From assembly GCA_964036295.1 (NCBI GenBank), contig OZ038471.1, positions 10,806,184 to 10,870,183 of the forward strand: a stretch of DNA of 64,000 nucleotides, given 5' to 3'. The position numbers and the translations under genes are program-made. This document shows, piece after piece, positions 27,601-42,600 of this stretch; the stretch's first letter is position 1, and the number at the start of each line of letters is the position of its first letter. The DNA comes from Plumapathes pennacea. Taxonomy: Eukaryota; Cnidaria; Anthozoa; Antipatharia; Myriopathidae. A model generated the notes under the pieces. That model worked only from the letters and a program-made list of their open reading frames with translations, made no database searches and was not told the DNA's origin.

Positions 27601-30600
27601 TGACGAAAATCAAACTTTATCCAACATCATGCAACATCGTGCTACAGAGCGGCCAAACGGACGCAACATGTTGCGTGCAACAGTTTTGCAACATATTGCA
27701 CTGAAATGTTGCAGCCGTTTGGCAAGGTCTTTTACGTCATGTGTATCGCAAGTCTCAGATAATAGTCATATTATGTGCTTAGTTTTACCTAAAAGAAAAC
27801 TGATTCTGATGTAATCAAATATTCACCGAAAACTCACCAGTTCAGGTTTCTTTTGAAGGATTTTACGTATGTTAGTCAAATGACATGTAACTGTAGCTGT
27901 GAGGAGAGCCTCTGCTGTTAATTCATCTTTCACACCATACAGTGTTTCGTCAGCATCAGGAGGTGTCACTGATACAATAAGGTGATAATGAAAAGAAGCG
28001 TAATAATGACAAAATGGTATGTCTTTTAATGTTGCAATCGTGGTAACTGTAAATACTATTGTCAACCTGTGAAAGCGTAAAGAGTACATACAGTGTAAAC
28101 AGTAGACATTATATAAGTGAACAATTCATGTGGATATTAACTGTATTCGAGTTATTAGCCATCCGAATTAAAGACTTTTATTAGTCTTCAACAAGTAGTG
28201 AAATAGTCTACAACAACTAGCACAGAACAACGGCAAAACGCTAAACTTGCTCCATCGAGAAATACCTTGAGATCTTCCAAATAAGGTAATGAGTTCCGCT
28301 GAGTTACAATGCTTACTTTTTTTGAAAAAGAACAATTCATACAGAGTTTGACACTAAAGCAAATATTACCGCTGGAAATTTAATACTTTGGCAAGTTCAA
28401 ATTTTCCGAAATATCGCGAAGCGTGATATATTACATTCTTCATAGGGTTTGTGTGGGGAAAAAGGAGGCCGTATCACAGCCAGCAGTTTCGAAATTGAAT
28501 AATTGAATGTCTAAACATAGTAAGAAAATGGTCCACTTGCTAAATGTGGTTTCCATTTTTAAGTTGCCAGCTTTGCTTTTTTCTCTGGCCAAGCTTTACA
28601 TAGGAGGTGTTCAGTCTGCACTAAAGGTATGATTTGGAAAGGATAAAACAGCATAATGTAATCATTATAGTAATTTACCTTCTTCTTCAGGATAATAAAG
28701 AGGTACACCAGTGGGATCTGGCCTGCTGACAAAAATTAGTGCGTTCGGATGATAAGCAAACGTAATCTGCTTATCACTTCCCTCGCTGTCAAATATCACT
28801 TCAACTTTGCCCTTCTTGTTGACCTTTGACACCTTTCCCACTCTGTCCAGTGTCTGAAACAACGTAATATAACTTTACTAAAAACGAGGTGATATAACAG
28901 CGTGAAGACCTGTGACTAAGTATGCTAAACAAAACGAAGTCTCTTTACTACCCATATAGTTAGAATCAGCAGTGTATTTATATTTTATCGCCTTCCTATT
29001 CATTCTCGGTATAAACATTTTAAAATGTTACCTTTTCCATCGCGTGAACCCATTGCACGTTTTGAAGGCTGCTTACGACTTCTAAGTCATGATTAACCTT
29101 GACTATATCTCCCATATGAAAGGCTGGATAAAAGGATGGAGCAACCATTTCGATGGAACTTTGACTCTATGAACCAGACATACTTTAATTACATAAATTG
29201 TGAAAACAAACACCAAAAAAATAGGAACAGAAAAGGCTGAGAAAGATTAGGATGCATTCTTTCGGGACTATTCCGTCGATTCATATTCTGGAATAGGAAT
29301 AACAGAATACATAGGATACCAGTTCTTAAAGAACAGACTTTGAGCTATTCCGAAAACAGAAAAGCTGACGTAACAGAATACGGCTAAATATACCAAAAGA
29401 ACACGATTACCGACTGGTTTGTCCATATCGAATAAACCACTATTCCGCCTATTCTGCTACAGAGAGCAGAATGGACGGAATACTATTTCGTTCATTCCAG
29501 ATCAGAATAGGTCTGAAAAGAACATGATTACCATCTATTCACAATATTATAGATATAATTATATGGCCTAAACGTGAGCGCAGCACTTGACACAGAATAA
29601 TGAAACGATCACAAAATAGAACATATAATTTAGATAATCATTAGTAATGTGTCACATCGGGTAAAATTAGGCAACACATCCGGGACTTTTTTGAGATGCC
29701 GGCGCCAAATTTTAAAGCAAATTAGGCAAAGCGCGCTTGAAAAAAATAAAGAAAAGGGTGGCCTTATAACTTGCTCGTTTAAAGGCAACCCGTATTTGTA
29801 CCAATTACATACCACTTGGCCTTTTTTACTAGATCAATCAATAAATAACTCTTTCCAGTATCGATGTCCTTGCGTTCGTGTAAATATTATTTAAGTGGTA
29901 CTGAATACTGGCCATTTGACCGTACAGCTTCTATGATAAATCGCGTTTGATGTATTTTGAGAGGGAACATCGCTTAAATTCAATTTACCATCTGGTTATG
30001 TTAATGTTATATCTCAAGATGCCTCTTGTGGGGCCAATTTTTTAAATAAGGTTTAGACCGCGATTAAGATAGTCCTGGTCTAAACAAGGTCCAAACAGTA
30101 GCCATGCTTATCGGACCATGACTTTAGCGCGGTATTTATGAACCAAAACCAATCCTGGTTTTATAAATGCAAATTAGCTTTTGGCAAACTATGGTTTACA
30201 GACTTTGCCTGACCTTCAGTTTAGCGATAAACCAGGTCTAAGTTAGGATTCGTTTAAAAAATCGGCCCGTAAACTTTTGTAGGGTTGTAGTACTTAGAAG
30301 TTCATTTAAACCCAAGTGTATGAAATCTATCCACGTTGTTATGGGTTTTGAGCACGTTACAAACTCCCACGAGAATACGGTCAGCTGATTTCAAATTACG
30401 TGCGGTATATTAATTGCTCTTAGGTCCTGTACTTTCTTGTGGTGGTCTTAGCCCATAAAGGGGTTGGTTGACTTCTTACAAGAGTACGCAGTGCTTGGAG
30501 ATAAGGCCAAAATTTTCTACAGAAGCAAAATAGACTTTAAAGAGGGTTAGAGGGTTTAAAATATATCCTACCTCTGCCATAGATGCTTTTCCGGGACTAT

Positions 30601-33600
30601 TAGACGAGCTTAGTGAAGGAACGCCAGGCGACGAAAATCTAGCCACTTCATTTTCGTACATCTCCAGCAAGCGTTTCACAATAGAATGCATATTTCTGCT
30701 AGATGCAATGGCAAGGGCTGTCCTGTTGTCACAGCCACGTGCATGGATATCACACATTCCCTAAACAAACAAAAAATGTGCATAAATATGATAGCTCCAA
30801 CTTCGAAAGAAAAAATAACACAACATTGATCATTACTAAAATGGTAATCTTATTATAAGTTTTACTCATCTTCCACCTAAGTTATAAACTGCAAAGAGTA
30901 TAACAATTTTTTGGGGGAGAAGGTCTACTAACAGTGCATTCTGATTAGTTGTCGCAGTAACGTGATGTGCACTGCGCGTGGAAAGATGGACGATTGATTT
31001 GGATCGGCCCTTGAATCTTCCTTGCCTGGCGGACTATATCAAAATACATTGACTCTCAGCCCTTGAACACTTGAAAGCAACCGACGACGAGGGATGTAGT
31101 GGAAAACTAGGGGGAATGGAAGTCTCGGAAGTCTGAAAAGAGTACGAGGACTGTTGCCTGAAAGAAGCCGCGTTGCAAGAAAGGTGACTTTAAATGTTGA
31201 CTGCCGGCTTGTTTAGAACAATGGATTTTAGAAAGCAATACGTTTGGTACTTCAGTACATGAAGAAACTTCAATTTGCAAATAATTTCCTCTACGCCGAT
31301 AGTGCTGTTGTTTTAACTCCTGTTGATGCTTACCGATTCTGCAACGCGTAAAATATCTTTAGGGAAACAACATCGGTAACACTTCACTTACTCCAGGTCA
31401 TTATCCTTTGGTGCACTGATATCTGCCTGCAATAACTTGCAAGCTGCTGCTGGATTTAAGATTTTCGGTAAACAGTAAGGCATCCCAGGAAAATTATTAT
31501 GGGAAAGTCGAATCTGTCGAACGTTTTGCCGCCAAATACCAATAATTTGTTCGTGAGTATTTATTAAACACGACATTACGTAATTATATCCTCAAGAACA
31601 TAATTCAAGCCATGTTCCAAGATCAAAGGTAATATCGTGTGATGTCGCACAAATGCATTTACTAGAGAGCTAGTGTTAAACTATTGGCTACAATTCTCCG
31701 ACTGTGACAGAAAACATGCGAAACAACTTCGAAACTCCTAAAGAATACCAACTAGAAATACGATATTCGCAGAGGCCCCACGCCTACCTAATCGGTTTTG
31801 TATGACATTGCTAGAGCTCTCATGTACTGTATGCTTTCACCACACATCTCAATATCATCCCTGAGCGAAGCAAGGGTAATAATCACAACGCTAATGCAGC
31901 AAAATCGCCTTGTTTGGAGACTCCAAGCGGATCGCCATCTCGAAATTTAATGTTCGTCTGTCAGTCAGTCTGGCAGTTGAGCAGTACCAAAGTAATAGTC
32001 GCCAGAGCGAGGGGGTATCTGCAATTATCGTATTTCTAGTATAATGTAATTAAAGGCGGACGACATTATGTTAGCATTTACATGATATTAGCATGTGTCC
32101 TATTTCGGGGAGTATTCATCATAATTTTGGGTAGGGGTGTGCCGCCTGAAGCTGAAAACCTCTTACCATATTTCAAACCAAAATATCTGATTTACTATAC
32201 CCTATTTCAGATCTGACTCCATACATATATACCCTATTTCAGACCTGACCCCAAAATGTATACCCTATTTAAGACCTATTTTAGAGAAATATTTCTTTTT
32301 CAACCATTTCTGCCCTGTTTTTTTCCATTTGCCGTGCATTGTCCGCTGCGACACATTTCTATTAAAATCATACCTTATCCCCCCCCCCCCCCCGGTCCCA
32401 CTGCTGTTTGAAGAGTACAGTAATCTTATTATATAATATGTAGGGTGGTCTTGAAAGAAGGAACTTCTCACGATATTATTTCATCATGCCATGTCCATTT
32501 CACAGTAATTTATTTTGTCTCATAAGAAAGTATAGAGTCAGTCTTTGCACTACATTCATTGGTAAAATACTGTATATTAAATACTTCTCATGTACCTGTA
32601 GGTTACATTATACTTCTCAGAAGTTCTCAATATTGTTGCATGTGCTGACGTAGTACATGTACAAACACAAAATCCCATGCCAGAGAAATATAGCCCTAAC
32701 CCTATATTCTTCTGTGAGTGAAAATGAAAAAGTGCACTATAAATATTCAATAATTTTACAGAATATTAGACAAATGAGAGTCAGGTTTGCACATCATCCA
32801 GCACTGTAAGATGCTGTGAGACATGAGAAGAACATCAGTTTAGTACTGTATTGACATTCTTATCTTAAAAAAGTCTCATTTCCCATGTCATGTGGGTATA
32901 AATTAAACTAACTCTTCCTAATCATAGAAAGATACTTTTTCCAGTTAGACTTAGTGAACTTCGTGTTTGTCTTGATATTTAGAGACCTATGAAAAACAAA
33001 ACAAGCATCAAGAATCAAAAATGTGTGTTCTGTTGCTTGAGATAGATGGGTGGGTGGGGAAGCAGATTGTGTTGGGGTAACAGTTTAGACAATATCTCAC
33101 CAGAAATTAATGTCATGCAGCTGCATGGAAAAAAACTTGTTCAAAAGAAAACCTGATAAAATATCATTACTAATATTCTATTTGGGAAAAGGAAAAAATT
33201 TATGCTAAGTGCTGGCTTAAGTAAAATGAAACTGTGGTAAATGCAAATTGACTTGTTTGGCTGTTATAATTATGTATCTTTGCAAATGATTTTTGACCAT
33301 TAGTCCATTGAAGGCATTTGACTTGTCAGGGTATTATCTAATTGACTTGTTTAGATCATGGCAATTTTTTTCTGCCCACATCAGCTACTAACACAGGAAT
33401 CTCTTCTGAACATTACTTTATACACAGTAATGTATAAAATACAGCTAAACTGCTAATTTAAAAACGCAAAAGGAAATGCAGCAATAAATTATATTTCTTT
33501 TTCTGATGCCAAATTGACAAAATAATCATTCATAACAATTTCTAGTTTACCAAACATCATTCTGTTTATTTGTATATACATTTTATAATAGTGTATATAC

Positions 33601-36600
33601 TATAACTTATAGCAAAGGGAAGGGGGGGGGGGGGGCTTTGTAAGATGAAGAAGTATATACAAAGACTGTATTGTTATGGAAAGTAGTGGCCGGGCTTTGG
33701 AAGTTTAGCCCAGCATAAAAAACACAGTTCAAATAATATTTGACTTATAGTACTTATACAGTGTTATACAGTACATGATAAAAACAGCCGAGCAGTAAAA
33801 AAAAAGAAAAAAAAAAACACAAGTTTTTGCACGGTATAATTTCACAGAGGACAAATATTTTTATCTGTTCTTTGATAAACTCAAATGGTTTCTAGTGCTG
33901 CAATTTCAATGAACGCAGTTCTCTCTGATCAAATGCACAGAAACGCCAAATTCTTCTGTGTGAGTGATATATATGTTGTGATTTTGTCTTTTAAGCAAGT
34001 TGTCAAGTTGCAAATTAACCTCTGCACTGTATGACACTGGAAGTTGACTCAAACGGTCAAAACTGTCGTGAAAATTTATAGCATCACAACAACAAAGTTT
34101 TATCGCGGCCGCAAAATGTCCGATAAGCTCGAAGCAATGCATAAACGGACGAGTTGAGTGAACAAAGTAAATAGAGGTGTCTTACCTGCCCCTATTTTCT
34201 GTCCTCCTGCTGTTCAATGGGTTGTCAGGGTTAGCCCATCCACGGCTAGGCAGATATTGTTGCCTCTGGAAGCGCCGTTCTTCGACAAGAGACGAACATT
34301 GCCCATGGGTCGATTGTTGGCCTCGTTTTGAGCATGAAGCCTACGGGCTGTTTCTCCGGACGTTTCATTGTGGCGTCTGGAAGCAGCTCATTCTCGATCG
34401 GCTTTCATGCGCTGTTCTCTTTCCTGAGCTGTTTCTTGGGCTCGCTTCTGCATATGATGCTCCCGGGCGGCTGTAGTGCACCGTTCTCTTTCCTGGGTTG
34501 TCTCCTGAGCTCGTTTCTGCTTGTAACACTCTCGGTCACGCCGTTGCTTCTCTTCTTTGACAGCGACAGTATTGTCCTGTCTCAACTGCTGTTGTTTTCG
34601 TTGGGCGGCTGTTTGCCGTCTGCGCTCGAGACAAATACTCCGCTGTTGGCTTGTCTCACGAGTTCGTCTTAGTCTTTCTTGCTCTCTTCGTTTTTGAAGA
34701 CGAACTTGTTTTTCCTCATGAGAGTGTTCTGTTTGATTCTTTGCTTGATTCATATTCACTACGTAGTTCAGCAAGAGTGCAAAAACTCATTCAATCTCCT
34801 GTCGTGTCCGTTGCTTCACAACGGACTACCAGAACACCACGTGATCAAAAGTCGGTCGGTGAAATACAGACATTTCAACATGAGATTCGGGGTTGAGGTC
34901 AGGAGAGGAAAGAGCCTGGGAATGAGGTTGGAGATTCTGTTCCGATGTTTTACCCAGCAAACCCCGGGTGCGAGGACGTAATTCTGTTCCGATGTTTTTT
35001 ACCCAGCAAGCCCCGCTGCGCTGGGAGGTCGGTCCGTGAAATACAGACATTTCAAAACGATATGGTGTTCAGATTAGTACCCACGCAGGGCGTGGGAATA
35101 AACTCTAGCCAAGAAGGTGAAATTGTTAATGTTTCAAACGTTTTCACTTCGTATCAGATTTTCGAATTGTCACTCCCGAAACTGTATGCATGGGATAAGA
35201 AAACATGTCCAGCGTTTGGGAAAACGTGCATGAAGTGTGGGAAAATTTTTTTTTTTTTGATTCAATGCCAACTGGACACAGATGCCACATGTAATGTCAT
35301 GTCCCACGACTGTTTGTGCGAAATCAAACAAAGCGGGAAACCAGTTCTGTAATCCACCACAGCACAGCTGACGTTCTATGACGAAAGCGTGGTACAAGCC
35401 CTGGCAGAATGCAGTCTACAGTGCAAATTCAAGAGTGAGCAAAATCAGCTCAACTTCAATATTGTGGAGGGATCCCCACAGCCCCCGCTGCAAGGCAAAA
35501 CGTATACCAAGATGGGAATTATCACTGTACATGTAGTGAACAACGTCAACATGTCTACAGTAACAGTTCACAAGATAACTTCACAGAATTCAAGGATGTG
35601 TTCAAGGGATTAGGATGCCTCCTTGGAGAATACCATCTAGAGGTAGACCAGAATGCCACACTTGTGAAGCACACACCAAGAAAGGTAGCCATTTAGCTAA
35701 AAGCCGAACTTAAGAAACACATTAAGCACCTAGAGAAGATGCAAGTACTCAAAGTCACTGAATCGACTGAATTTGTAGCACGAAAAGGCGACAAGTTACG
35801 TTTGTGCATCGACCCAATGGGCTTGAACAAAGCCCAAAAGCGCCCACATTATCCAATGCAAACGATCAATAAAGAAATATTGCCTGAACTCACTAAAACC
35901 AAGGACTTTAGCGTAGCAGATGCAAAAATGGGTTCTTTACGAACCAAGCAGCTACAATCCTGGCCAAAAGTCGTGGGACACTTTTATCTAAAAATTATGA
36001 CACTTTCCCTCTTCCCGCCCCCCTCCCCCCTTGCAATGTTGAATGAATGTGCTCAAAGTGCACTCCCTTTAAGCAACATTGTATGGGGGGAGGGGGGAGG
36101 ACTAAGTTTCGGAAACAGGAGCCGCTTTCCTTGTTCAACAAGGAGTGGTGGTGAAAACATAGCATTTTTTCAGAGTGTCCCACATACTTTTGGCCAGGAT
36201 TGTAGATTACGAGTGTGACCCATTGCGACGACTTACCGACAAGGATGCAGAATGGGAATAGGAAACATCACCAAGACGCCTTTGACCGTCTCAGGCATCT
36301 GGTTGCAGACTACCCTGTCTTAAGCTACTACACTACAATCTGAAGCTGCCCGTCACCATCCAGTGCGACAATAGCGACACTGGCATGGGAACCACCCTAC
36401 GTCTAGAGGGACAGCATGTGGCTTTTGCGTTCAGCAGATTGACACCAAACTGAACGAGGATATGCCTAGATAAAAAAAGAATGTCTGGCCATAGTCTTCG
36501 CCAGCGAAATATGTAAGCAGTACATCTTCAGAAGAGATCCATTAGCATACAGAGTCAGAGTCTACAATGGTATGCTGTACAAAGTTGATCGAGTCATCAT

Positions 36601-39600
36601 CCCAACTGCAATTCACAAGGAAATGATAAAGCGCATTCAGGCAACTCATCAAGGAGAACGAGCATGTCTTAAACAAGCTAGAGAGGCTTTATTTTGGCCT
36701 GGTATGAGCCAACAGATTAAAGAAACTGGCAGTTTCTGCGCTAAGTGCACACCAGCCTAGCCGAATAAACCACTGATAACTCCAGAACTGCCAACCCAAC
36801 CTTGGAGTATTGTGGCCCAGGACCAACCCCGTAAGGGCAACGACTGTCTGATAACAGCAAACGCCTTCAGTGGATACTAGAAAGTCAGTGAGATGTCGCA
36901 AAAGGCAGTCCAGGCAGTCATTCACAAGACAAAGCAACAGTTCGCAAGGTATGGCATTCCAGATAGAGTGTACACTGACACCCGGCCGTGACTGTGCCGA
37001 ATATCCAGATTTGCCAAAAACTGGTGATTTGAGCACTACACGTCATCGCCCACAATCAAACGGACTGATCGAAGCAGCTATAACGACTACAAAGACACTT
37101 TAGAAGGCAGCAAAAGCAAATAAGGACCAGCGGCTGAGTTTCCTGGATTACAGAAACATCCACAAATGGTATGGATAGTAGTCCAGTGCAAAGGTTGATG
37201 TCCAAGAGAACCAATACCACGCTGCCAGTAGCACAGCATCTGCTATAGCCTGATATACAGTCAGACGTAAAAAAAAGAGCTCACAAGAGAGTGAAGAAGG
37301 GCTAAGAAATACTATGACCGGCGGTCCAAAGAACTTCCTGAACTGGAAAGTGGCCAGCCCATTAGGGTGATGCCAAACAAGAAATGGAGAAGAGAGGTCT
37401 GCTTTGACAAAGTAGCTCCACGTTCTTACATAATAGAGGTCAATGTGTCGATGTACCGAAGAAACAGGAAATTTCTATGCAGGGCAAGTGGTTTACAAAA
37501 AAAAAAAAAAAAAAAAAAAAAAAGCCTAAATATGTATCAATACATACCAACATTGAGTGCTTTCTGGGATAGTTTTCTTTTAAATTCACACAAAACTGCG
37601 CCATCTAGTTTGGATTCCTTGCCTCTCAATCCCTTCAAGAAAACTGTGATTATAGATCCTACGCAAGAATCGAAACTCTCGCCGAAAGCGCAACCCTTAT
37701 AACAATTATGGATTTACAGGAGTCAATTCCTTACCCATGCATTGGTACAGAGAAACCAGAAAAAACACTTTATCAATATGACTGCTTAATTCAGAAAAAG
37801 AAAACAGAATAAGCTTTAGGCTGTTCTTCCTGGCCTCCGATCAACAACCGACAGAGCAACTTCTCGTTTCTAGATGACGTCACAATGGTAGTGATTCCTG
37901 TACCGAGAAACTCTGGTATGTGTAGACGAAAGTAGGTGACGGAAATGTGAAGTACCCTGAAAATGCTGGAAACAGCATTTTAGACGAACTAGTCTAGACT
38001 CTAGAAGTTTACGCCACCTCTCACACAATACTTATCAACCCCAAAATCAGAATTAACCTACGACAAAATCTAACAAAGCCATTGAATATGATGGACTTAC
38101 CGTATCCAGCAATATATTGGCTACTCCAGAATGACGTTTCAAGCAGGCCAAATGAAGAGGCATCATTTTATTATCGTCAGCCGTACGAACATCCACAAGT
38201 TCTGGAACCTTATTCAGCAGCTGCCTCACAATTCTATGATAATATGAAAAAATTAATATGTGCATAAAAAGTATAGTCTTTGTTTTAACAAAAGCTGGCT
38301 GGTTTATTAGGTTCAACAGTCGGTGTTGCAAAAACACATAGTCTTTGTTTAAAAAATTGGCCCGCTGAGTTTGGGCATCCTTTGAAAAAGATATCCAGTA
38401 CTGTTATTAGATCAATTTTTTGTCGTGGAGTAAATATCCAACAATCGCCTTGTGCCGCCAAAGTGTGCTAATGTGTCAATATGTCGAACACCAACCAGTG
38501 AAATCGAATCACTAACGCGATTGACATTTGTTTTTTTTTTTTTTTTTTGCCAATATCAAGCAAACGTCCCCTTCACAGTGGTTCAAAAAAGCTGGCCATG
38601 TCAAATTTAGGAAATTGAACTAGAGGCTTTTCTGTAGGTCTACCACTATTTTTCTACTTGATCAGCCTATACTTTAAATGTATCCCCCCACCCACAAATA
38701 TATTGTATCAATCACTCAATTAATACCAGTTTAAACTAAATGCAAGACAGTGCATGTAATATTGCTTATATCGTGAGCAATCCGACAGTCACAAATAAGT
38801 TCATTATAATACTGATAAACCAAAAACTGTTGTTACTTACAATTCATTGCCATTTAGGACAGCCAGATGGAAGGCATTTAACCCCTGGTCATTTGTCAAC
38901 TTAATTTTTATTGCAGGTGATGCAATCAGAGCCTTGACTATATCGTTTTTGTCAGCTCCAACAGCTTCATGAAGTGCAGTACTGCCCTGTATGAACTGAG
39001 CCAATATGTCAAAAATTACTTAACCCAATAGTTAATTTAAAATATAGTTAATGCTACCACATCAAGACTGCCAATAAACAAGGGAGAATAAAACTTTTAA
39101 TTGCTAAAGAAATAGCTCCATCAGTTACATACTGAGAATCTGGTGTTTGTTGTTGTTGTTGTTGTTGTTATTTTATCTATATTGTTCCTGGGTGATTGCC
39201 TACAATTATTGATATAGAAGACCGATTGTGCTTTTTTTTTAAGGTTCGAGTTTACCATTAAGTAATAACTACTTACCAACAACTACTTAAAATTATTGAA
39301 ACAATTGCCAAAAAAAGACCATAATTTCGTTTCTGGCTTCTTGCATTCTTTCAAATCACAACTATTTCACAGTTCTCCCCTCTCTCTTCAATGAGTGCAT
39401 GAGTGGCTGACCAAAAATCTTCATATTTCAATAAGAGTGACAGGAGTAGGGGGTAGTGAAGCATTAGTTGTCCAAGGCTGTGAATTTTCACATTTTTCGA
39501 GCAACTACTTTCGCAACTGTAGCAAGAAAAAGTTCCTCAATTAAGGAACATCAAAATAACTTAGAGTAGAAATAATTATACTAAAATAATTATACGAAAT

Positions 39601-42600
39601 AACTAAGAGTAGAAATAAAAAAAGTAATCATACTTTACTGTTCACATCGCAATCCATTTGCAGAAGAACATTGACAGTGGCTACATTAGAACACAAAACA
39701 GCCAGATGGAGTGGGGTAGCAGAACAAACGTCAATAGCTTTGTCGTTAACCATGGCTCCAAAGTTCAGTAGAAGTTCTGCCACTTTACCACTTCGATTTC
39801 TGAAGGGAAATTTACCATTTGACAATTAAAATTGCTCTATAGGCAAAATAATATAATATCTATGATACTATGCGCGTTCTCATTGGCTAAAAAAAAGGTG
39901 TAAGATAAGACTACAATACACGCTCCCAGTACGGTCCTGAGCAAACTCGGTCAATAAGAAATTTATTACACAACGTGATCATTGAAAGCATTGGTAATCC
40001 TTAAAAAGTTCCCATATCATACTCTATATTACAAAACATCAAATACACACCCTATGGCAGCGTGATGCAATGGTGACAGTCCCATGGCGTCCTTCAGAAA
40101 AGAATGCAGATTTTTCTGAGCAACCTACCAACAAATTACAAACTACTCTCTAATTCAGACGCCGTTTATCATAAGATAATTATGTAGAAAATACAACAGG
40201 CTACCTTTCAAAATGAAACAAGACTCAGACTGGCGTTGCCAGTGAGCTCGTGGGGTCATTGTACAGTGAGTGGGGTCAAAACCAGAGCAAACTAAAATGG
40301 AAAGTAGGGACACGAAGAGTTCCGAGTGAGGAAAACCAATAATATGATGAAGACACACTTTGCAATTGCTAGTGGAGAAAATATTGCGAATAATACAAGA
40401 CCCAACGGAAGGGTTGGCAGGGGATGCTCCATCTACTACCTTCACAGCTCTTACCTCCTTGTACGATTGCTGGGTATTAATTGCATTTATGTCAGAAGGT
40501 GAATTGCCCTCTTGCTAAAATTGATTTGTCGACTCTTTTGTCCGTTTCTTCATCTGCCGTATGTTTTCAAGTTCGAAGAGTGAACAATATGTTATCCCCG
40601 ATTATATACAGCAGGATTTGAGTTTCATCTCCCTTCCAACCTTGTTGTCGATATATTGTAACGAACACTGATCATTGTGTTGCGTTTAGTTGTTACTGAT
40701 TACAGTACAGTTCGTGCTTGAATCTATTAAGTCATAACTCAGATATCTTTGGAATATAAGTTTAGCACAATGCTTGATTATTACCGTGAACTAGCCCTTC
40801 TTTTTTTGTTTCATCTTTTTGTATAGCCTTTGTAATAGTGTATAACTATACTTGTACTTTAGGCATGAGAGGGAGATTGCTGAGTTGCTCGTAGCGTTCA
40901 GACCGTTTGTGATTAAAGTGTTCTATTAGTGACCCGTGATTTTATTCTACTCTGCCCTCGGCAAGCGTTACAATATATACGAAAACTGCAAATTTCAGCC
41001 TTTTTTTTAGCCACTGGAACCTATTTTCGTTTTTGATAGAACCCGGGAAAGACGACATATACACAGACACACGCTCACGAACAAAATAATGGAGTGTATT
41101 ATTATTATTATTACTCCTATACTCGCACTTTTCCTAACAAACCTTGGCGTCAATGCTTGCCCCTCTTTCTAGTAAGACCTCCACTGCACCAACCGCACCA
41201 ACTTTCGAAGCAATATGTAGGCCAGTTAAACCGGTTCCTCCTTCCATTGCTAGCGTGACCTAAAATCCAGAAACAGTGCACATTATCATATCATACCTAA
41301 CATCATGTGATTAAAAGCAAAATAAAATATGATCAATTTAGCGTTGATGCGATGTTTGACAGTAAGAAAAGCCGTTCTCTTTATAATTTTGTAGCAAATT
41401 TGTTTTCGTGATTTAGAGCGGGTTCTCGGATTGAATGTCAAAAGTAATTCGATAGGTCTAAACAATTCTTAGTAAATCAGAAGCAAAAAGAAAAGAACGG
41501 AAAATCTTCGTGCAATTTGGCGACAAAAGAAAAGAAATTGCAAGAGCGCATTGTCGCACTAATAATGATGTCTTACTTAAAGTAAGTGTAATAGTAAATT
41601 TCTAGTTAGTTAATAAGTGATTTCATATGTTACGGCTTACAGGAGGAGAGTGACATGATTGGATCGACTTTATTTCAAAGCATTGTTTAAAAGTCTGCTT
41701 TTTTCAGCAGTTGTTCTGACAACGTATGCCATTTTTGCTCGCGGGGGCCTGGGGCCCAAGCGAGCTTAAAAACGCAAATTTTTATTTTTATCTTTTTTTC
41801 CTTTTTGTGGGTCGAGAATCAGCACACGGTGATTGGTTCATATTATCACGTGCTGGGCGATGACGTAATTGACTTCGCTAAACAACTCGAGATGTGGCCA
41901 GTGAATTGCTCGTTACTTGTGTTTAAAAGTTAACTGCATCCCATCCAAACTCAACACCATTTGGCTCTGTGGAATATGGACGGATAAACTGGATTTTCGG
42001 GAACGATTTTGGCTCGGGTTCACCGCGGAAGCTTTGAGAATAGCCGTAAACAAATATTTGATGGATACCGCTGTCGCCGATAAATATTTAGTCCCGACGA
42101 AACTTTCTGTGGCGACACGAAATACTTTTGGGAAGATAACAGGGCGAAAACAGAAACCAAAGCTACGGTGAGCTTTAGCCGTAAATCAATGACGCTTTAT
42201 GCTTTACTCTGTACATGACATCTGTTGCCTCATAAAATTCTTCTGCGTATCGTACATTGCCTGTTGAAGTGTTTCTTTCATTCGATCATGTAGCCTTTGT
42301 TTCGCAATGGTCATTGAATACCAGAAATGAAAAATACACCGAAATAATTCTGAGGATTGAGTTTGCAGTCACAAATGGACACTCGAAAGCCTGATAGAAA
42401 AAACGTATTGAGTTAATAAAAGAAAACATATAAGTAGTGAAGCGAAAAAGTTAACTGCATCCCATTCAAACTCAACGCCATTTGGCTCTGTGGAATATGC
42501 ACGGATAAACTGGATTTTAGGGAAAGATTTTGGCTCGCGTTCACCGCACAAGGTTTGAGAATAGCCGTAAACAAATGTTTGATGGATACCACAGGGGTAT

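Noticed and set aside
27203..27735. CRISPR-like spaced repeats (GCAACATGTTGC)
   Set aside because: Units are palindromic, irregularly spaced and confined to a TIR element in a eukaryotic intron.
33906..34142. 78-codon minus-strand frame downstream of the Arg/Glu-rich ORF
   Set aside because: Could be a second exon of that element because a donor-like site lies near 34190, but no acceptor fit or protein signature was clear.
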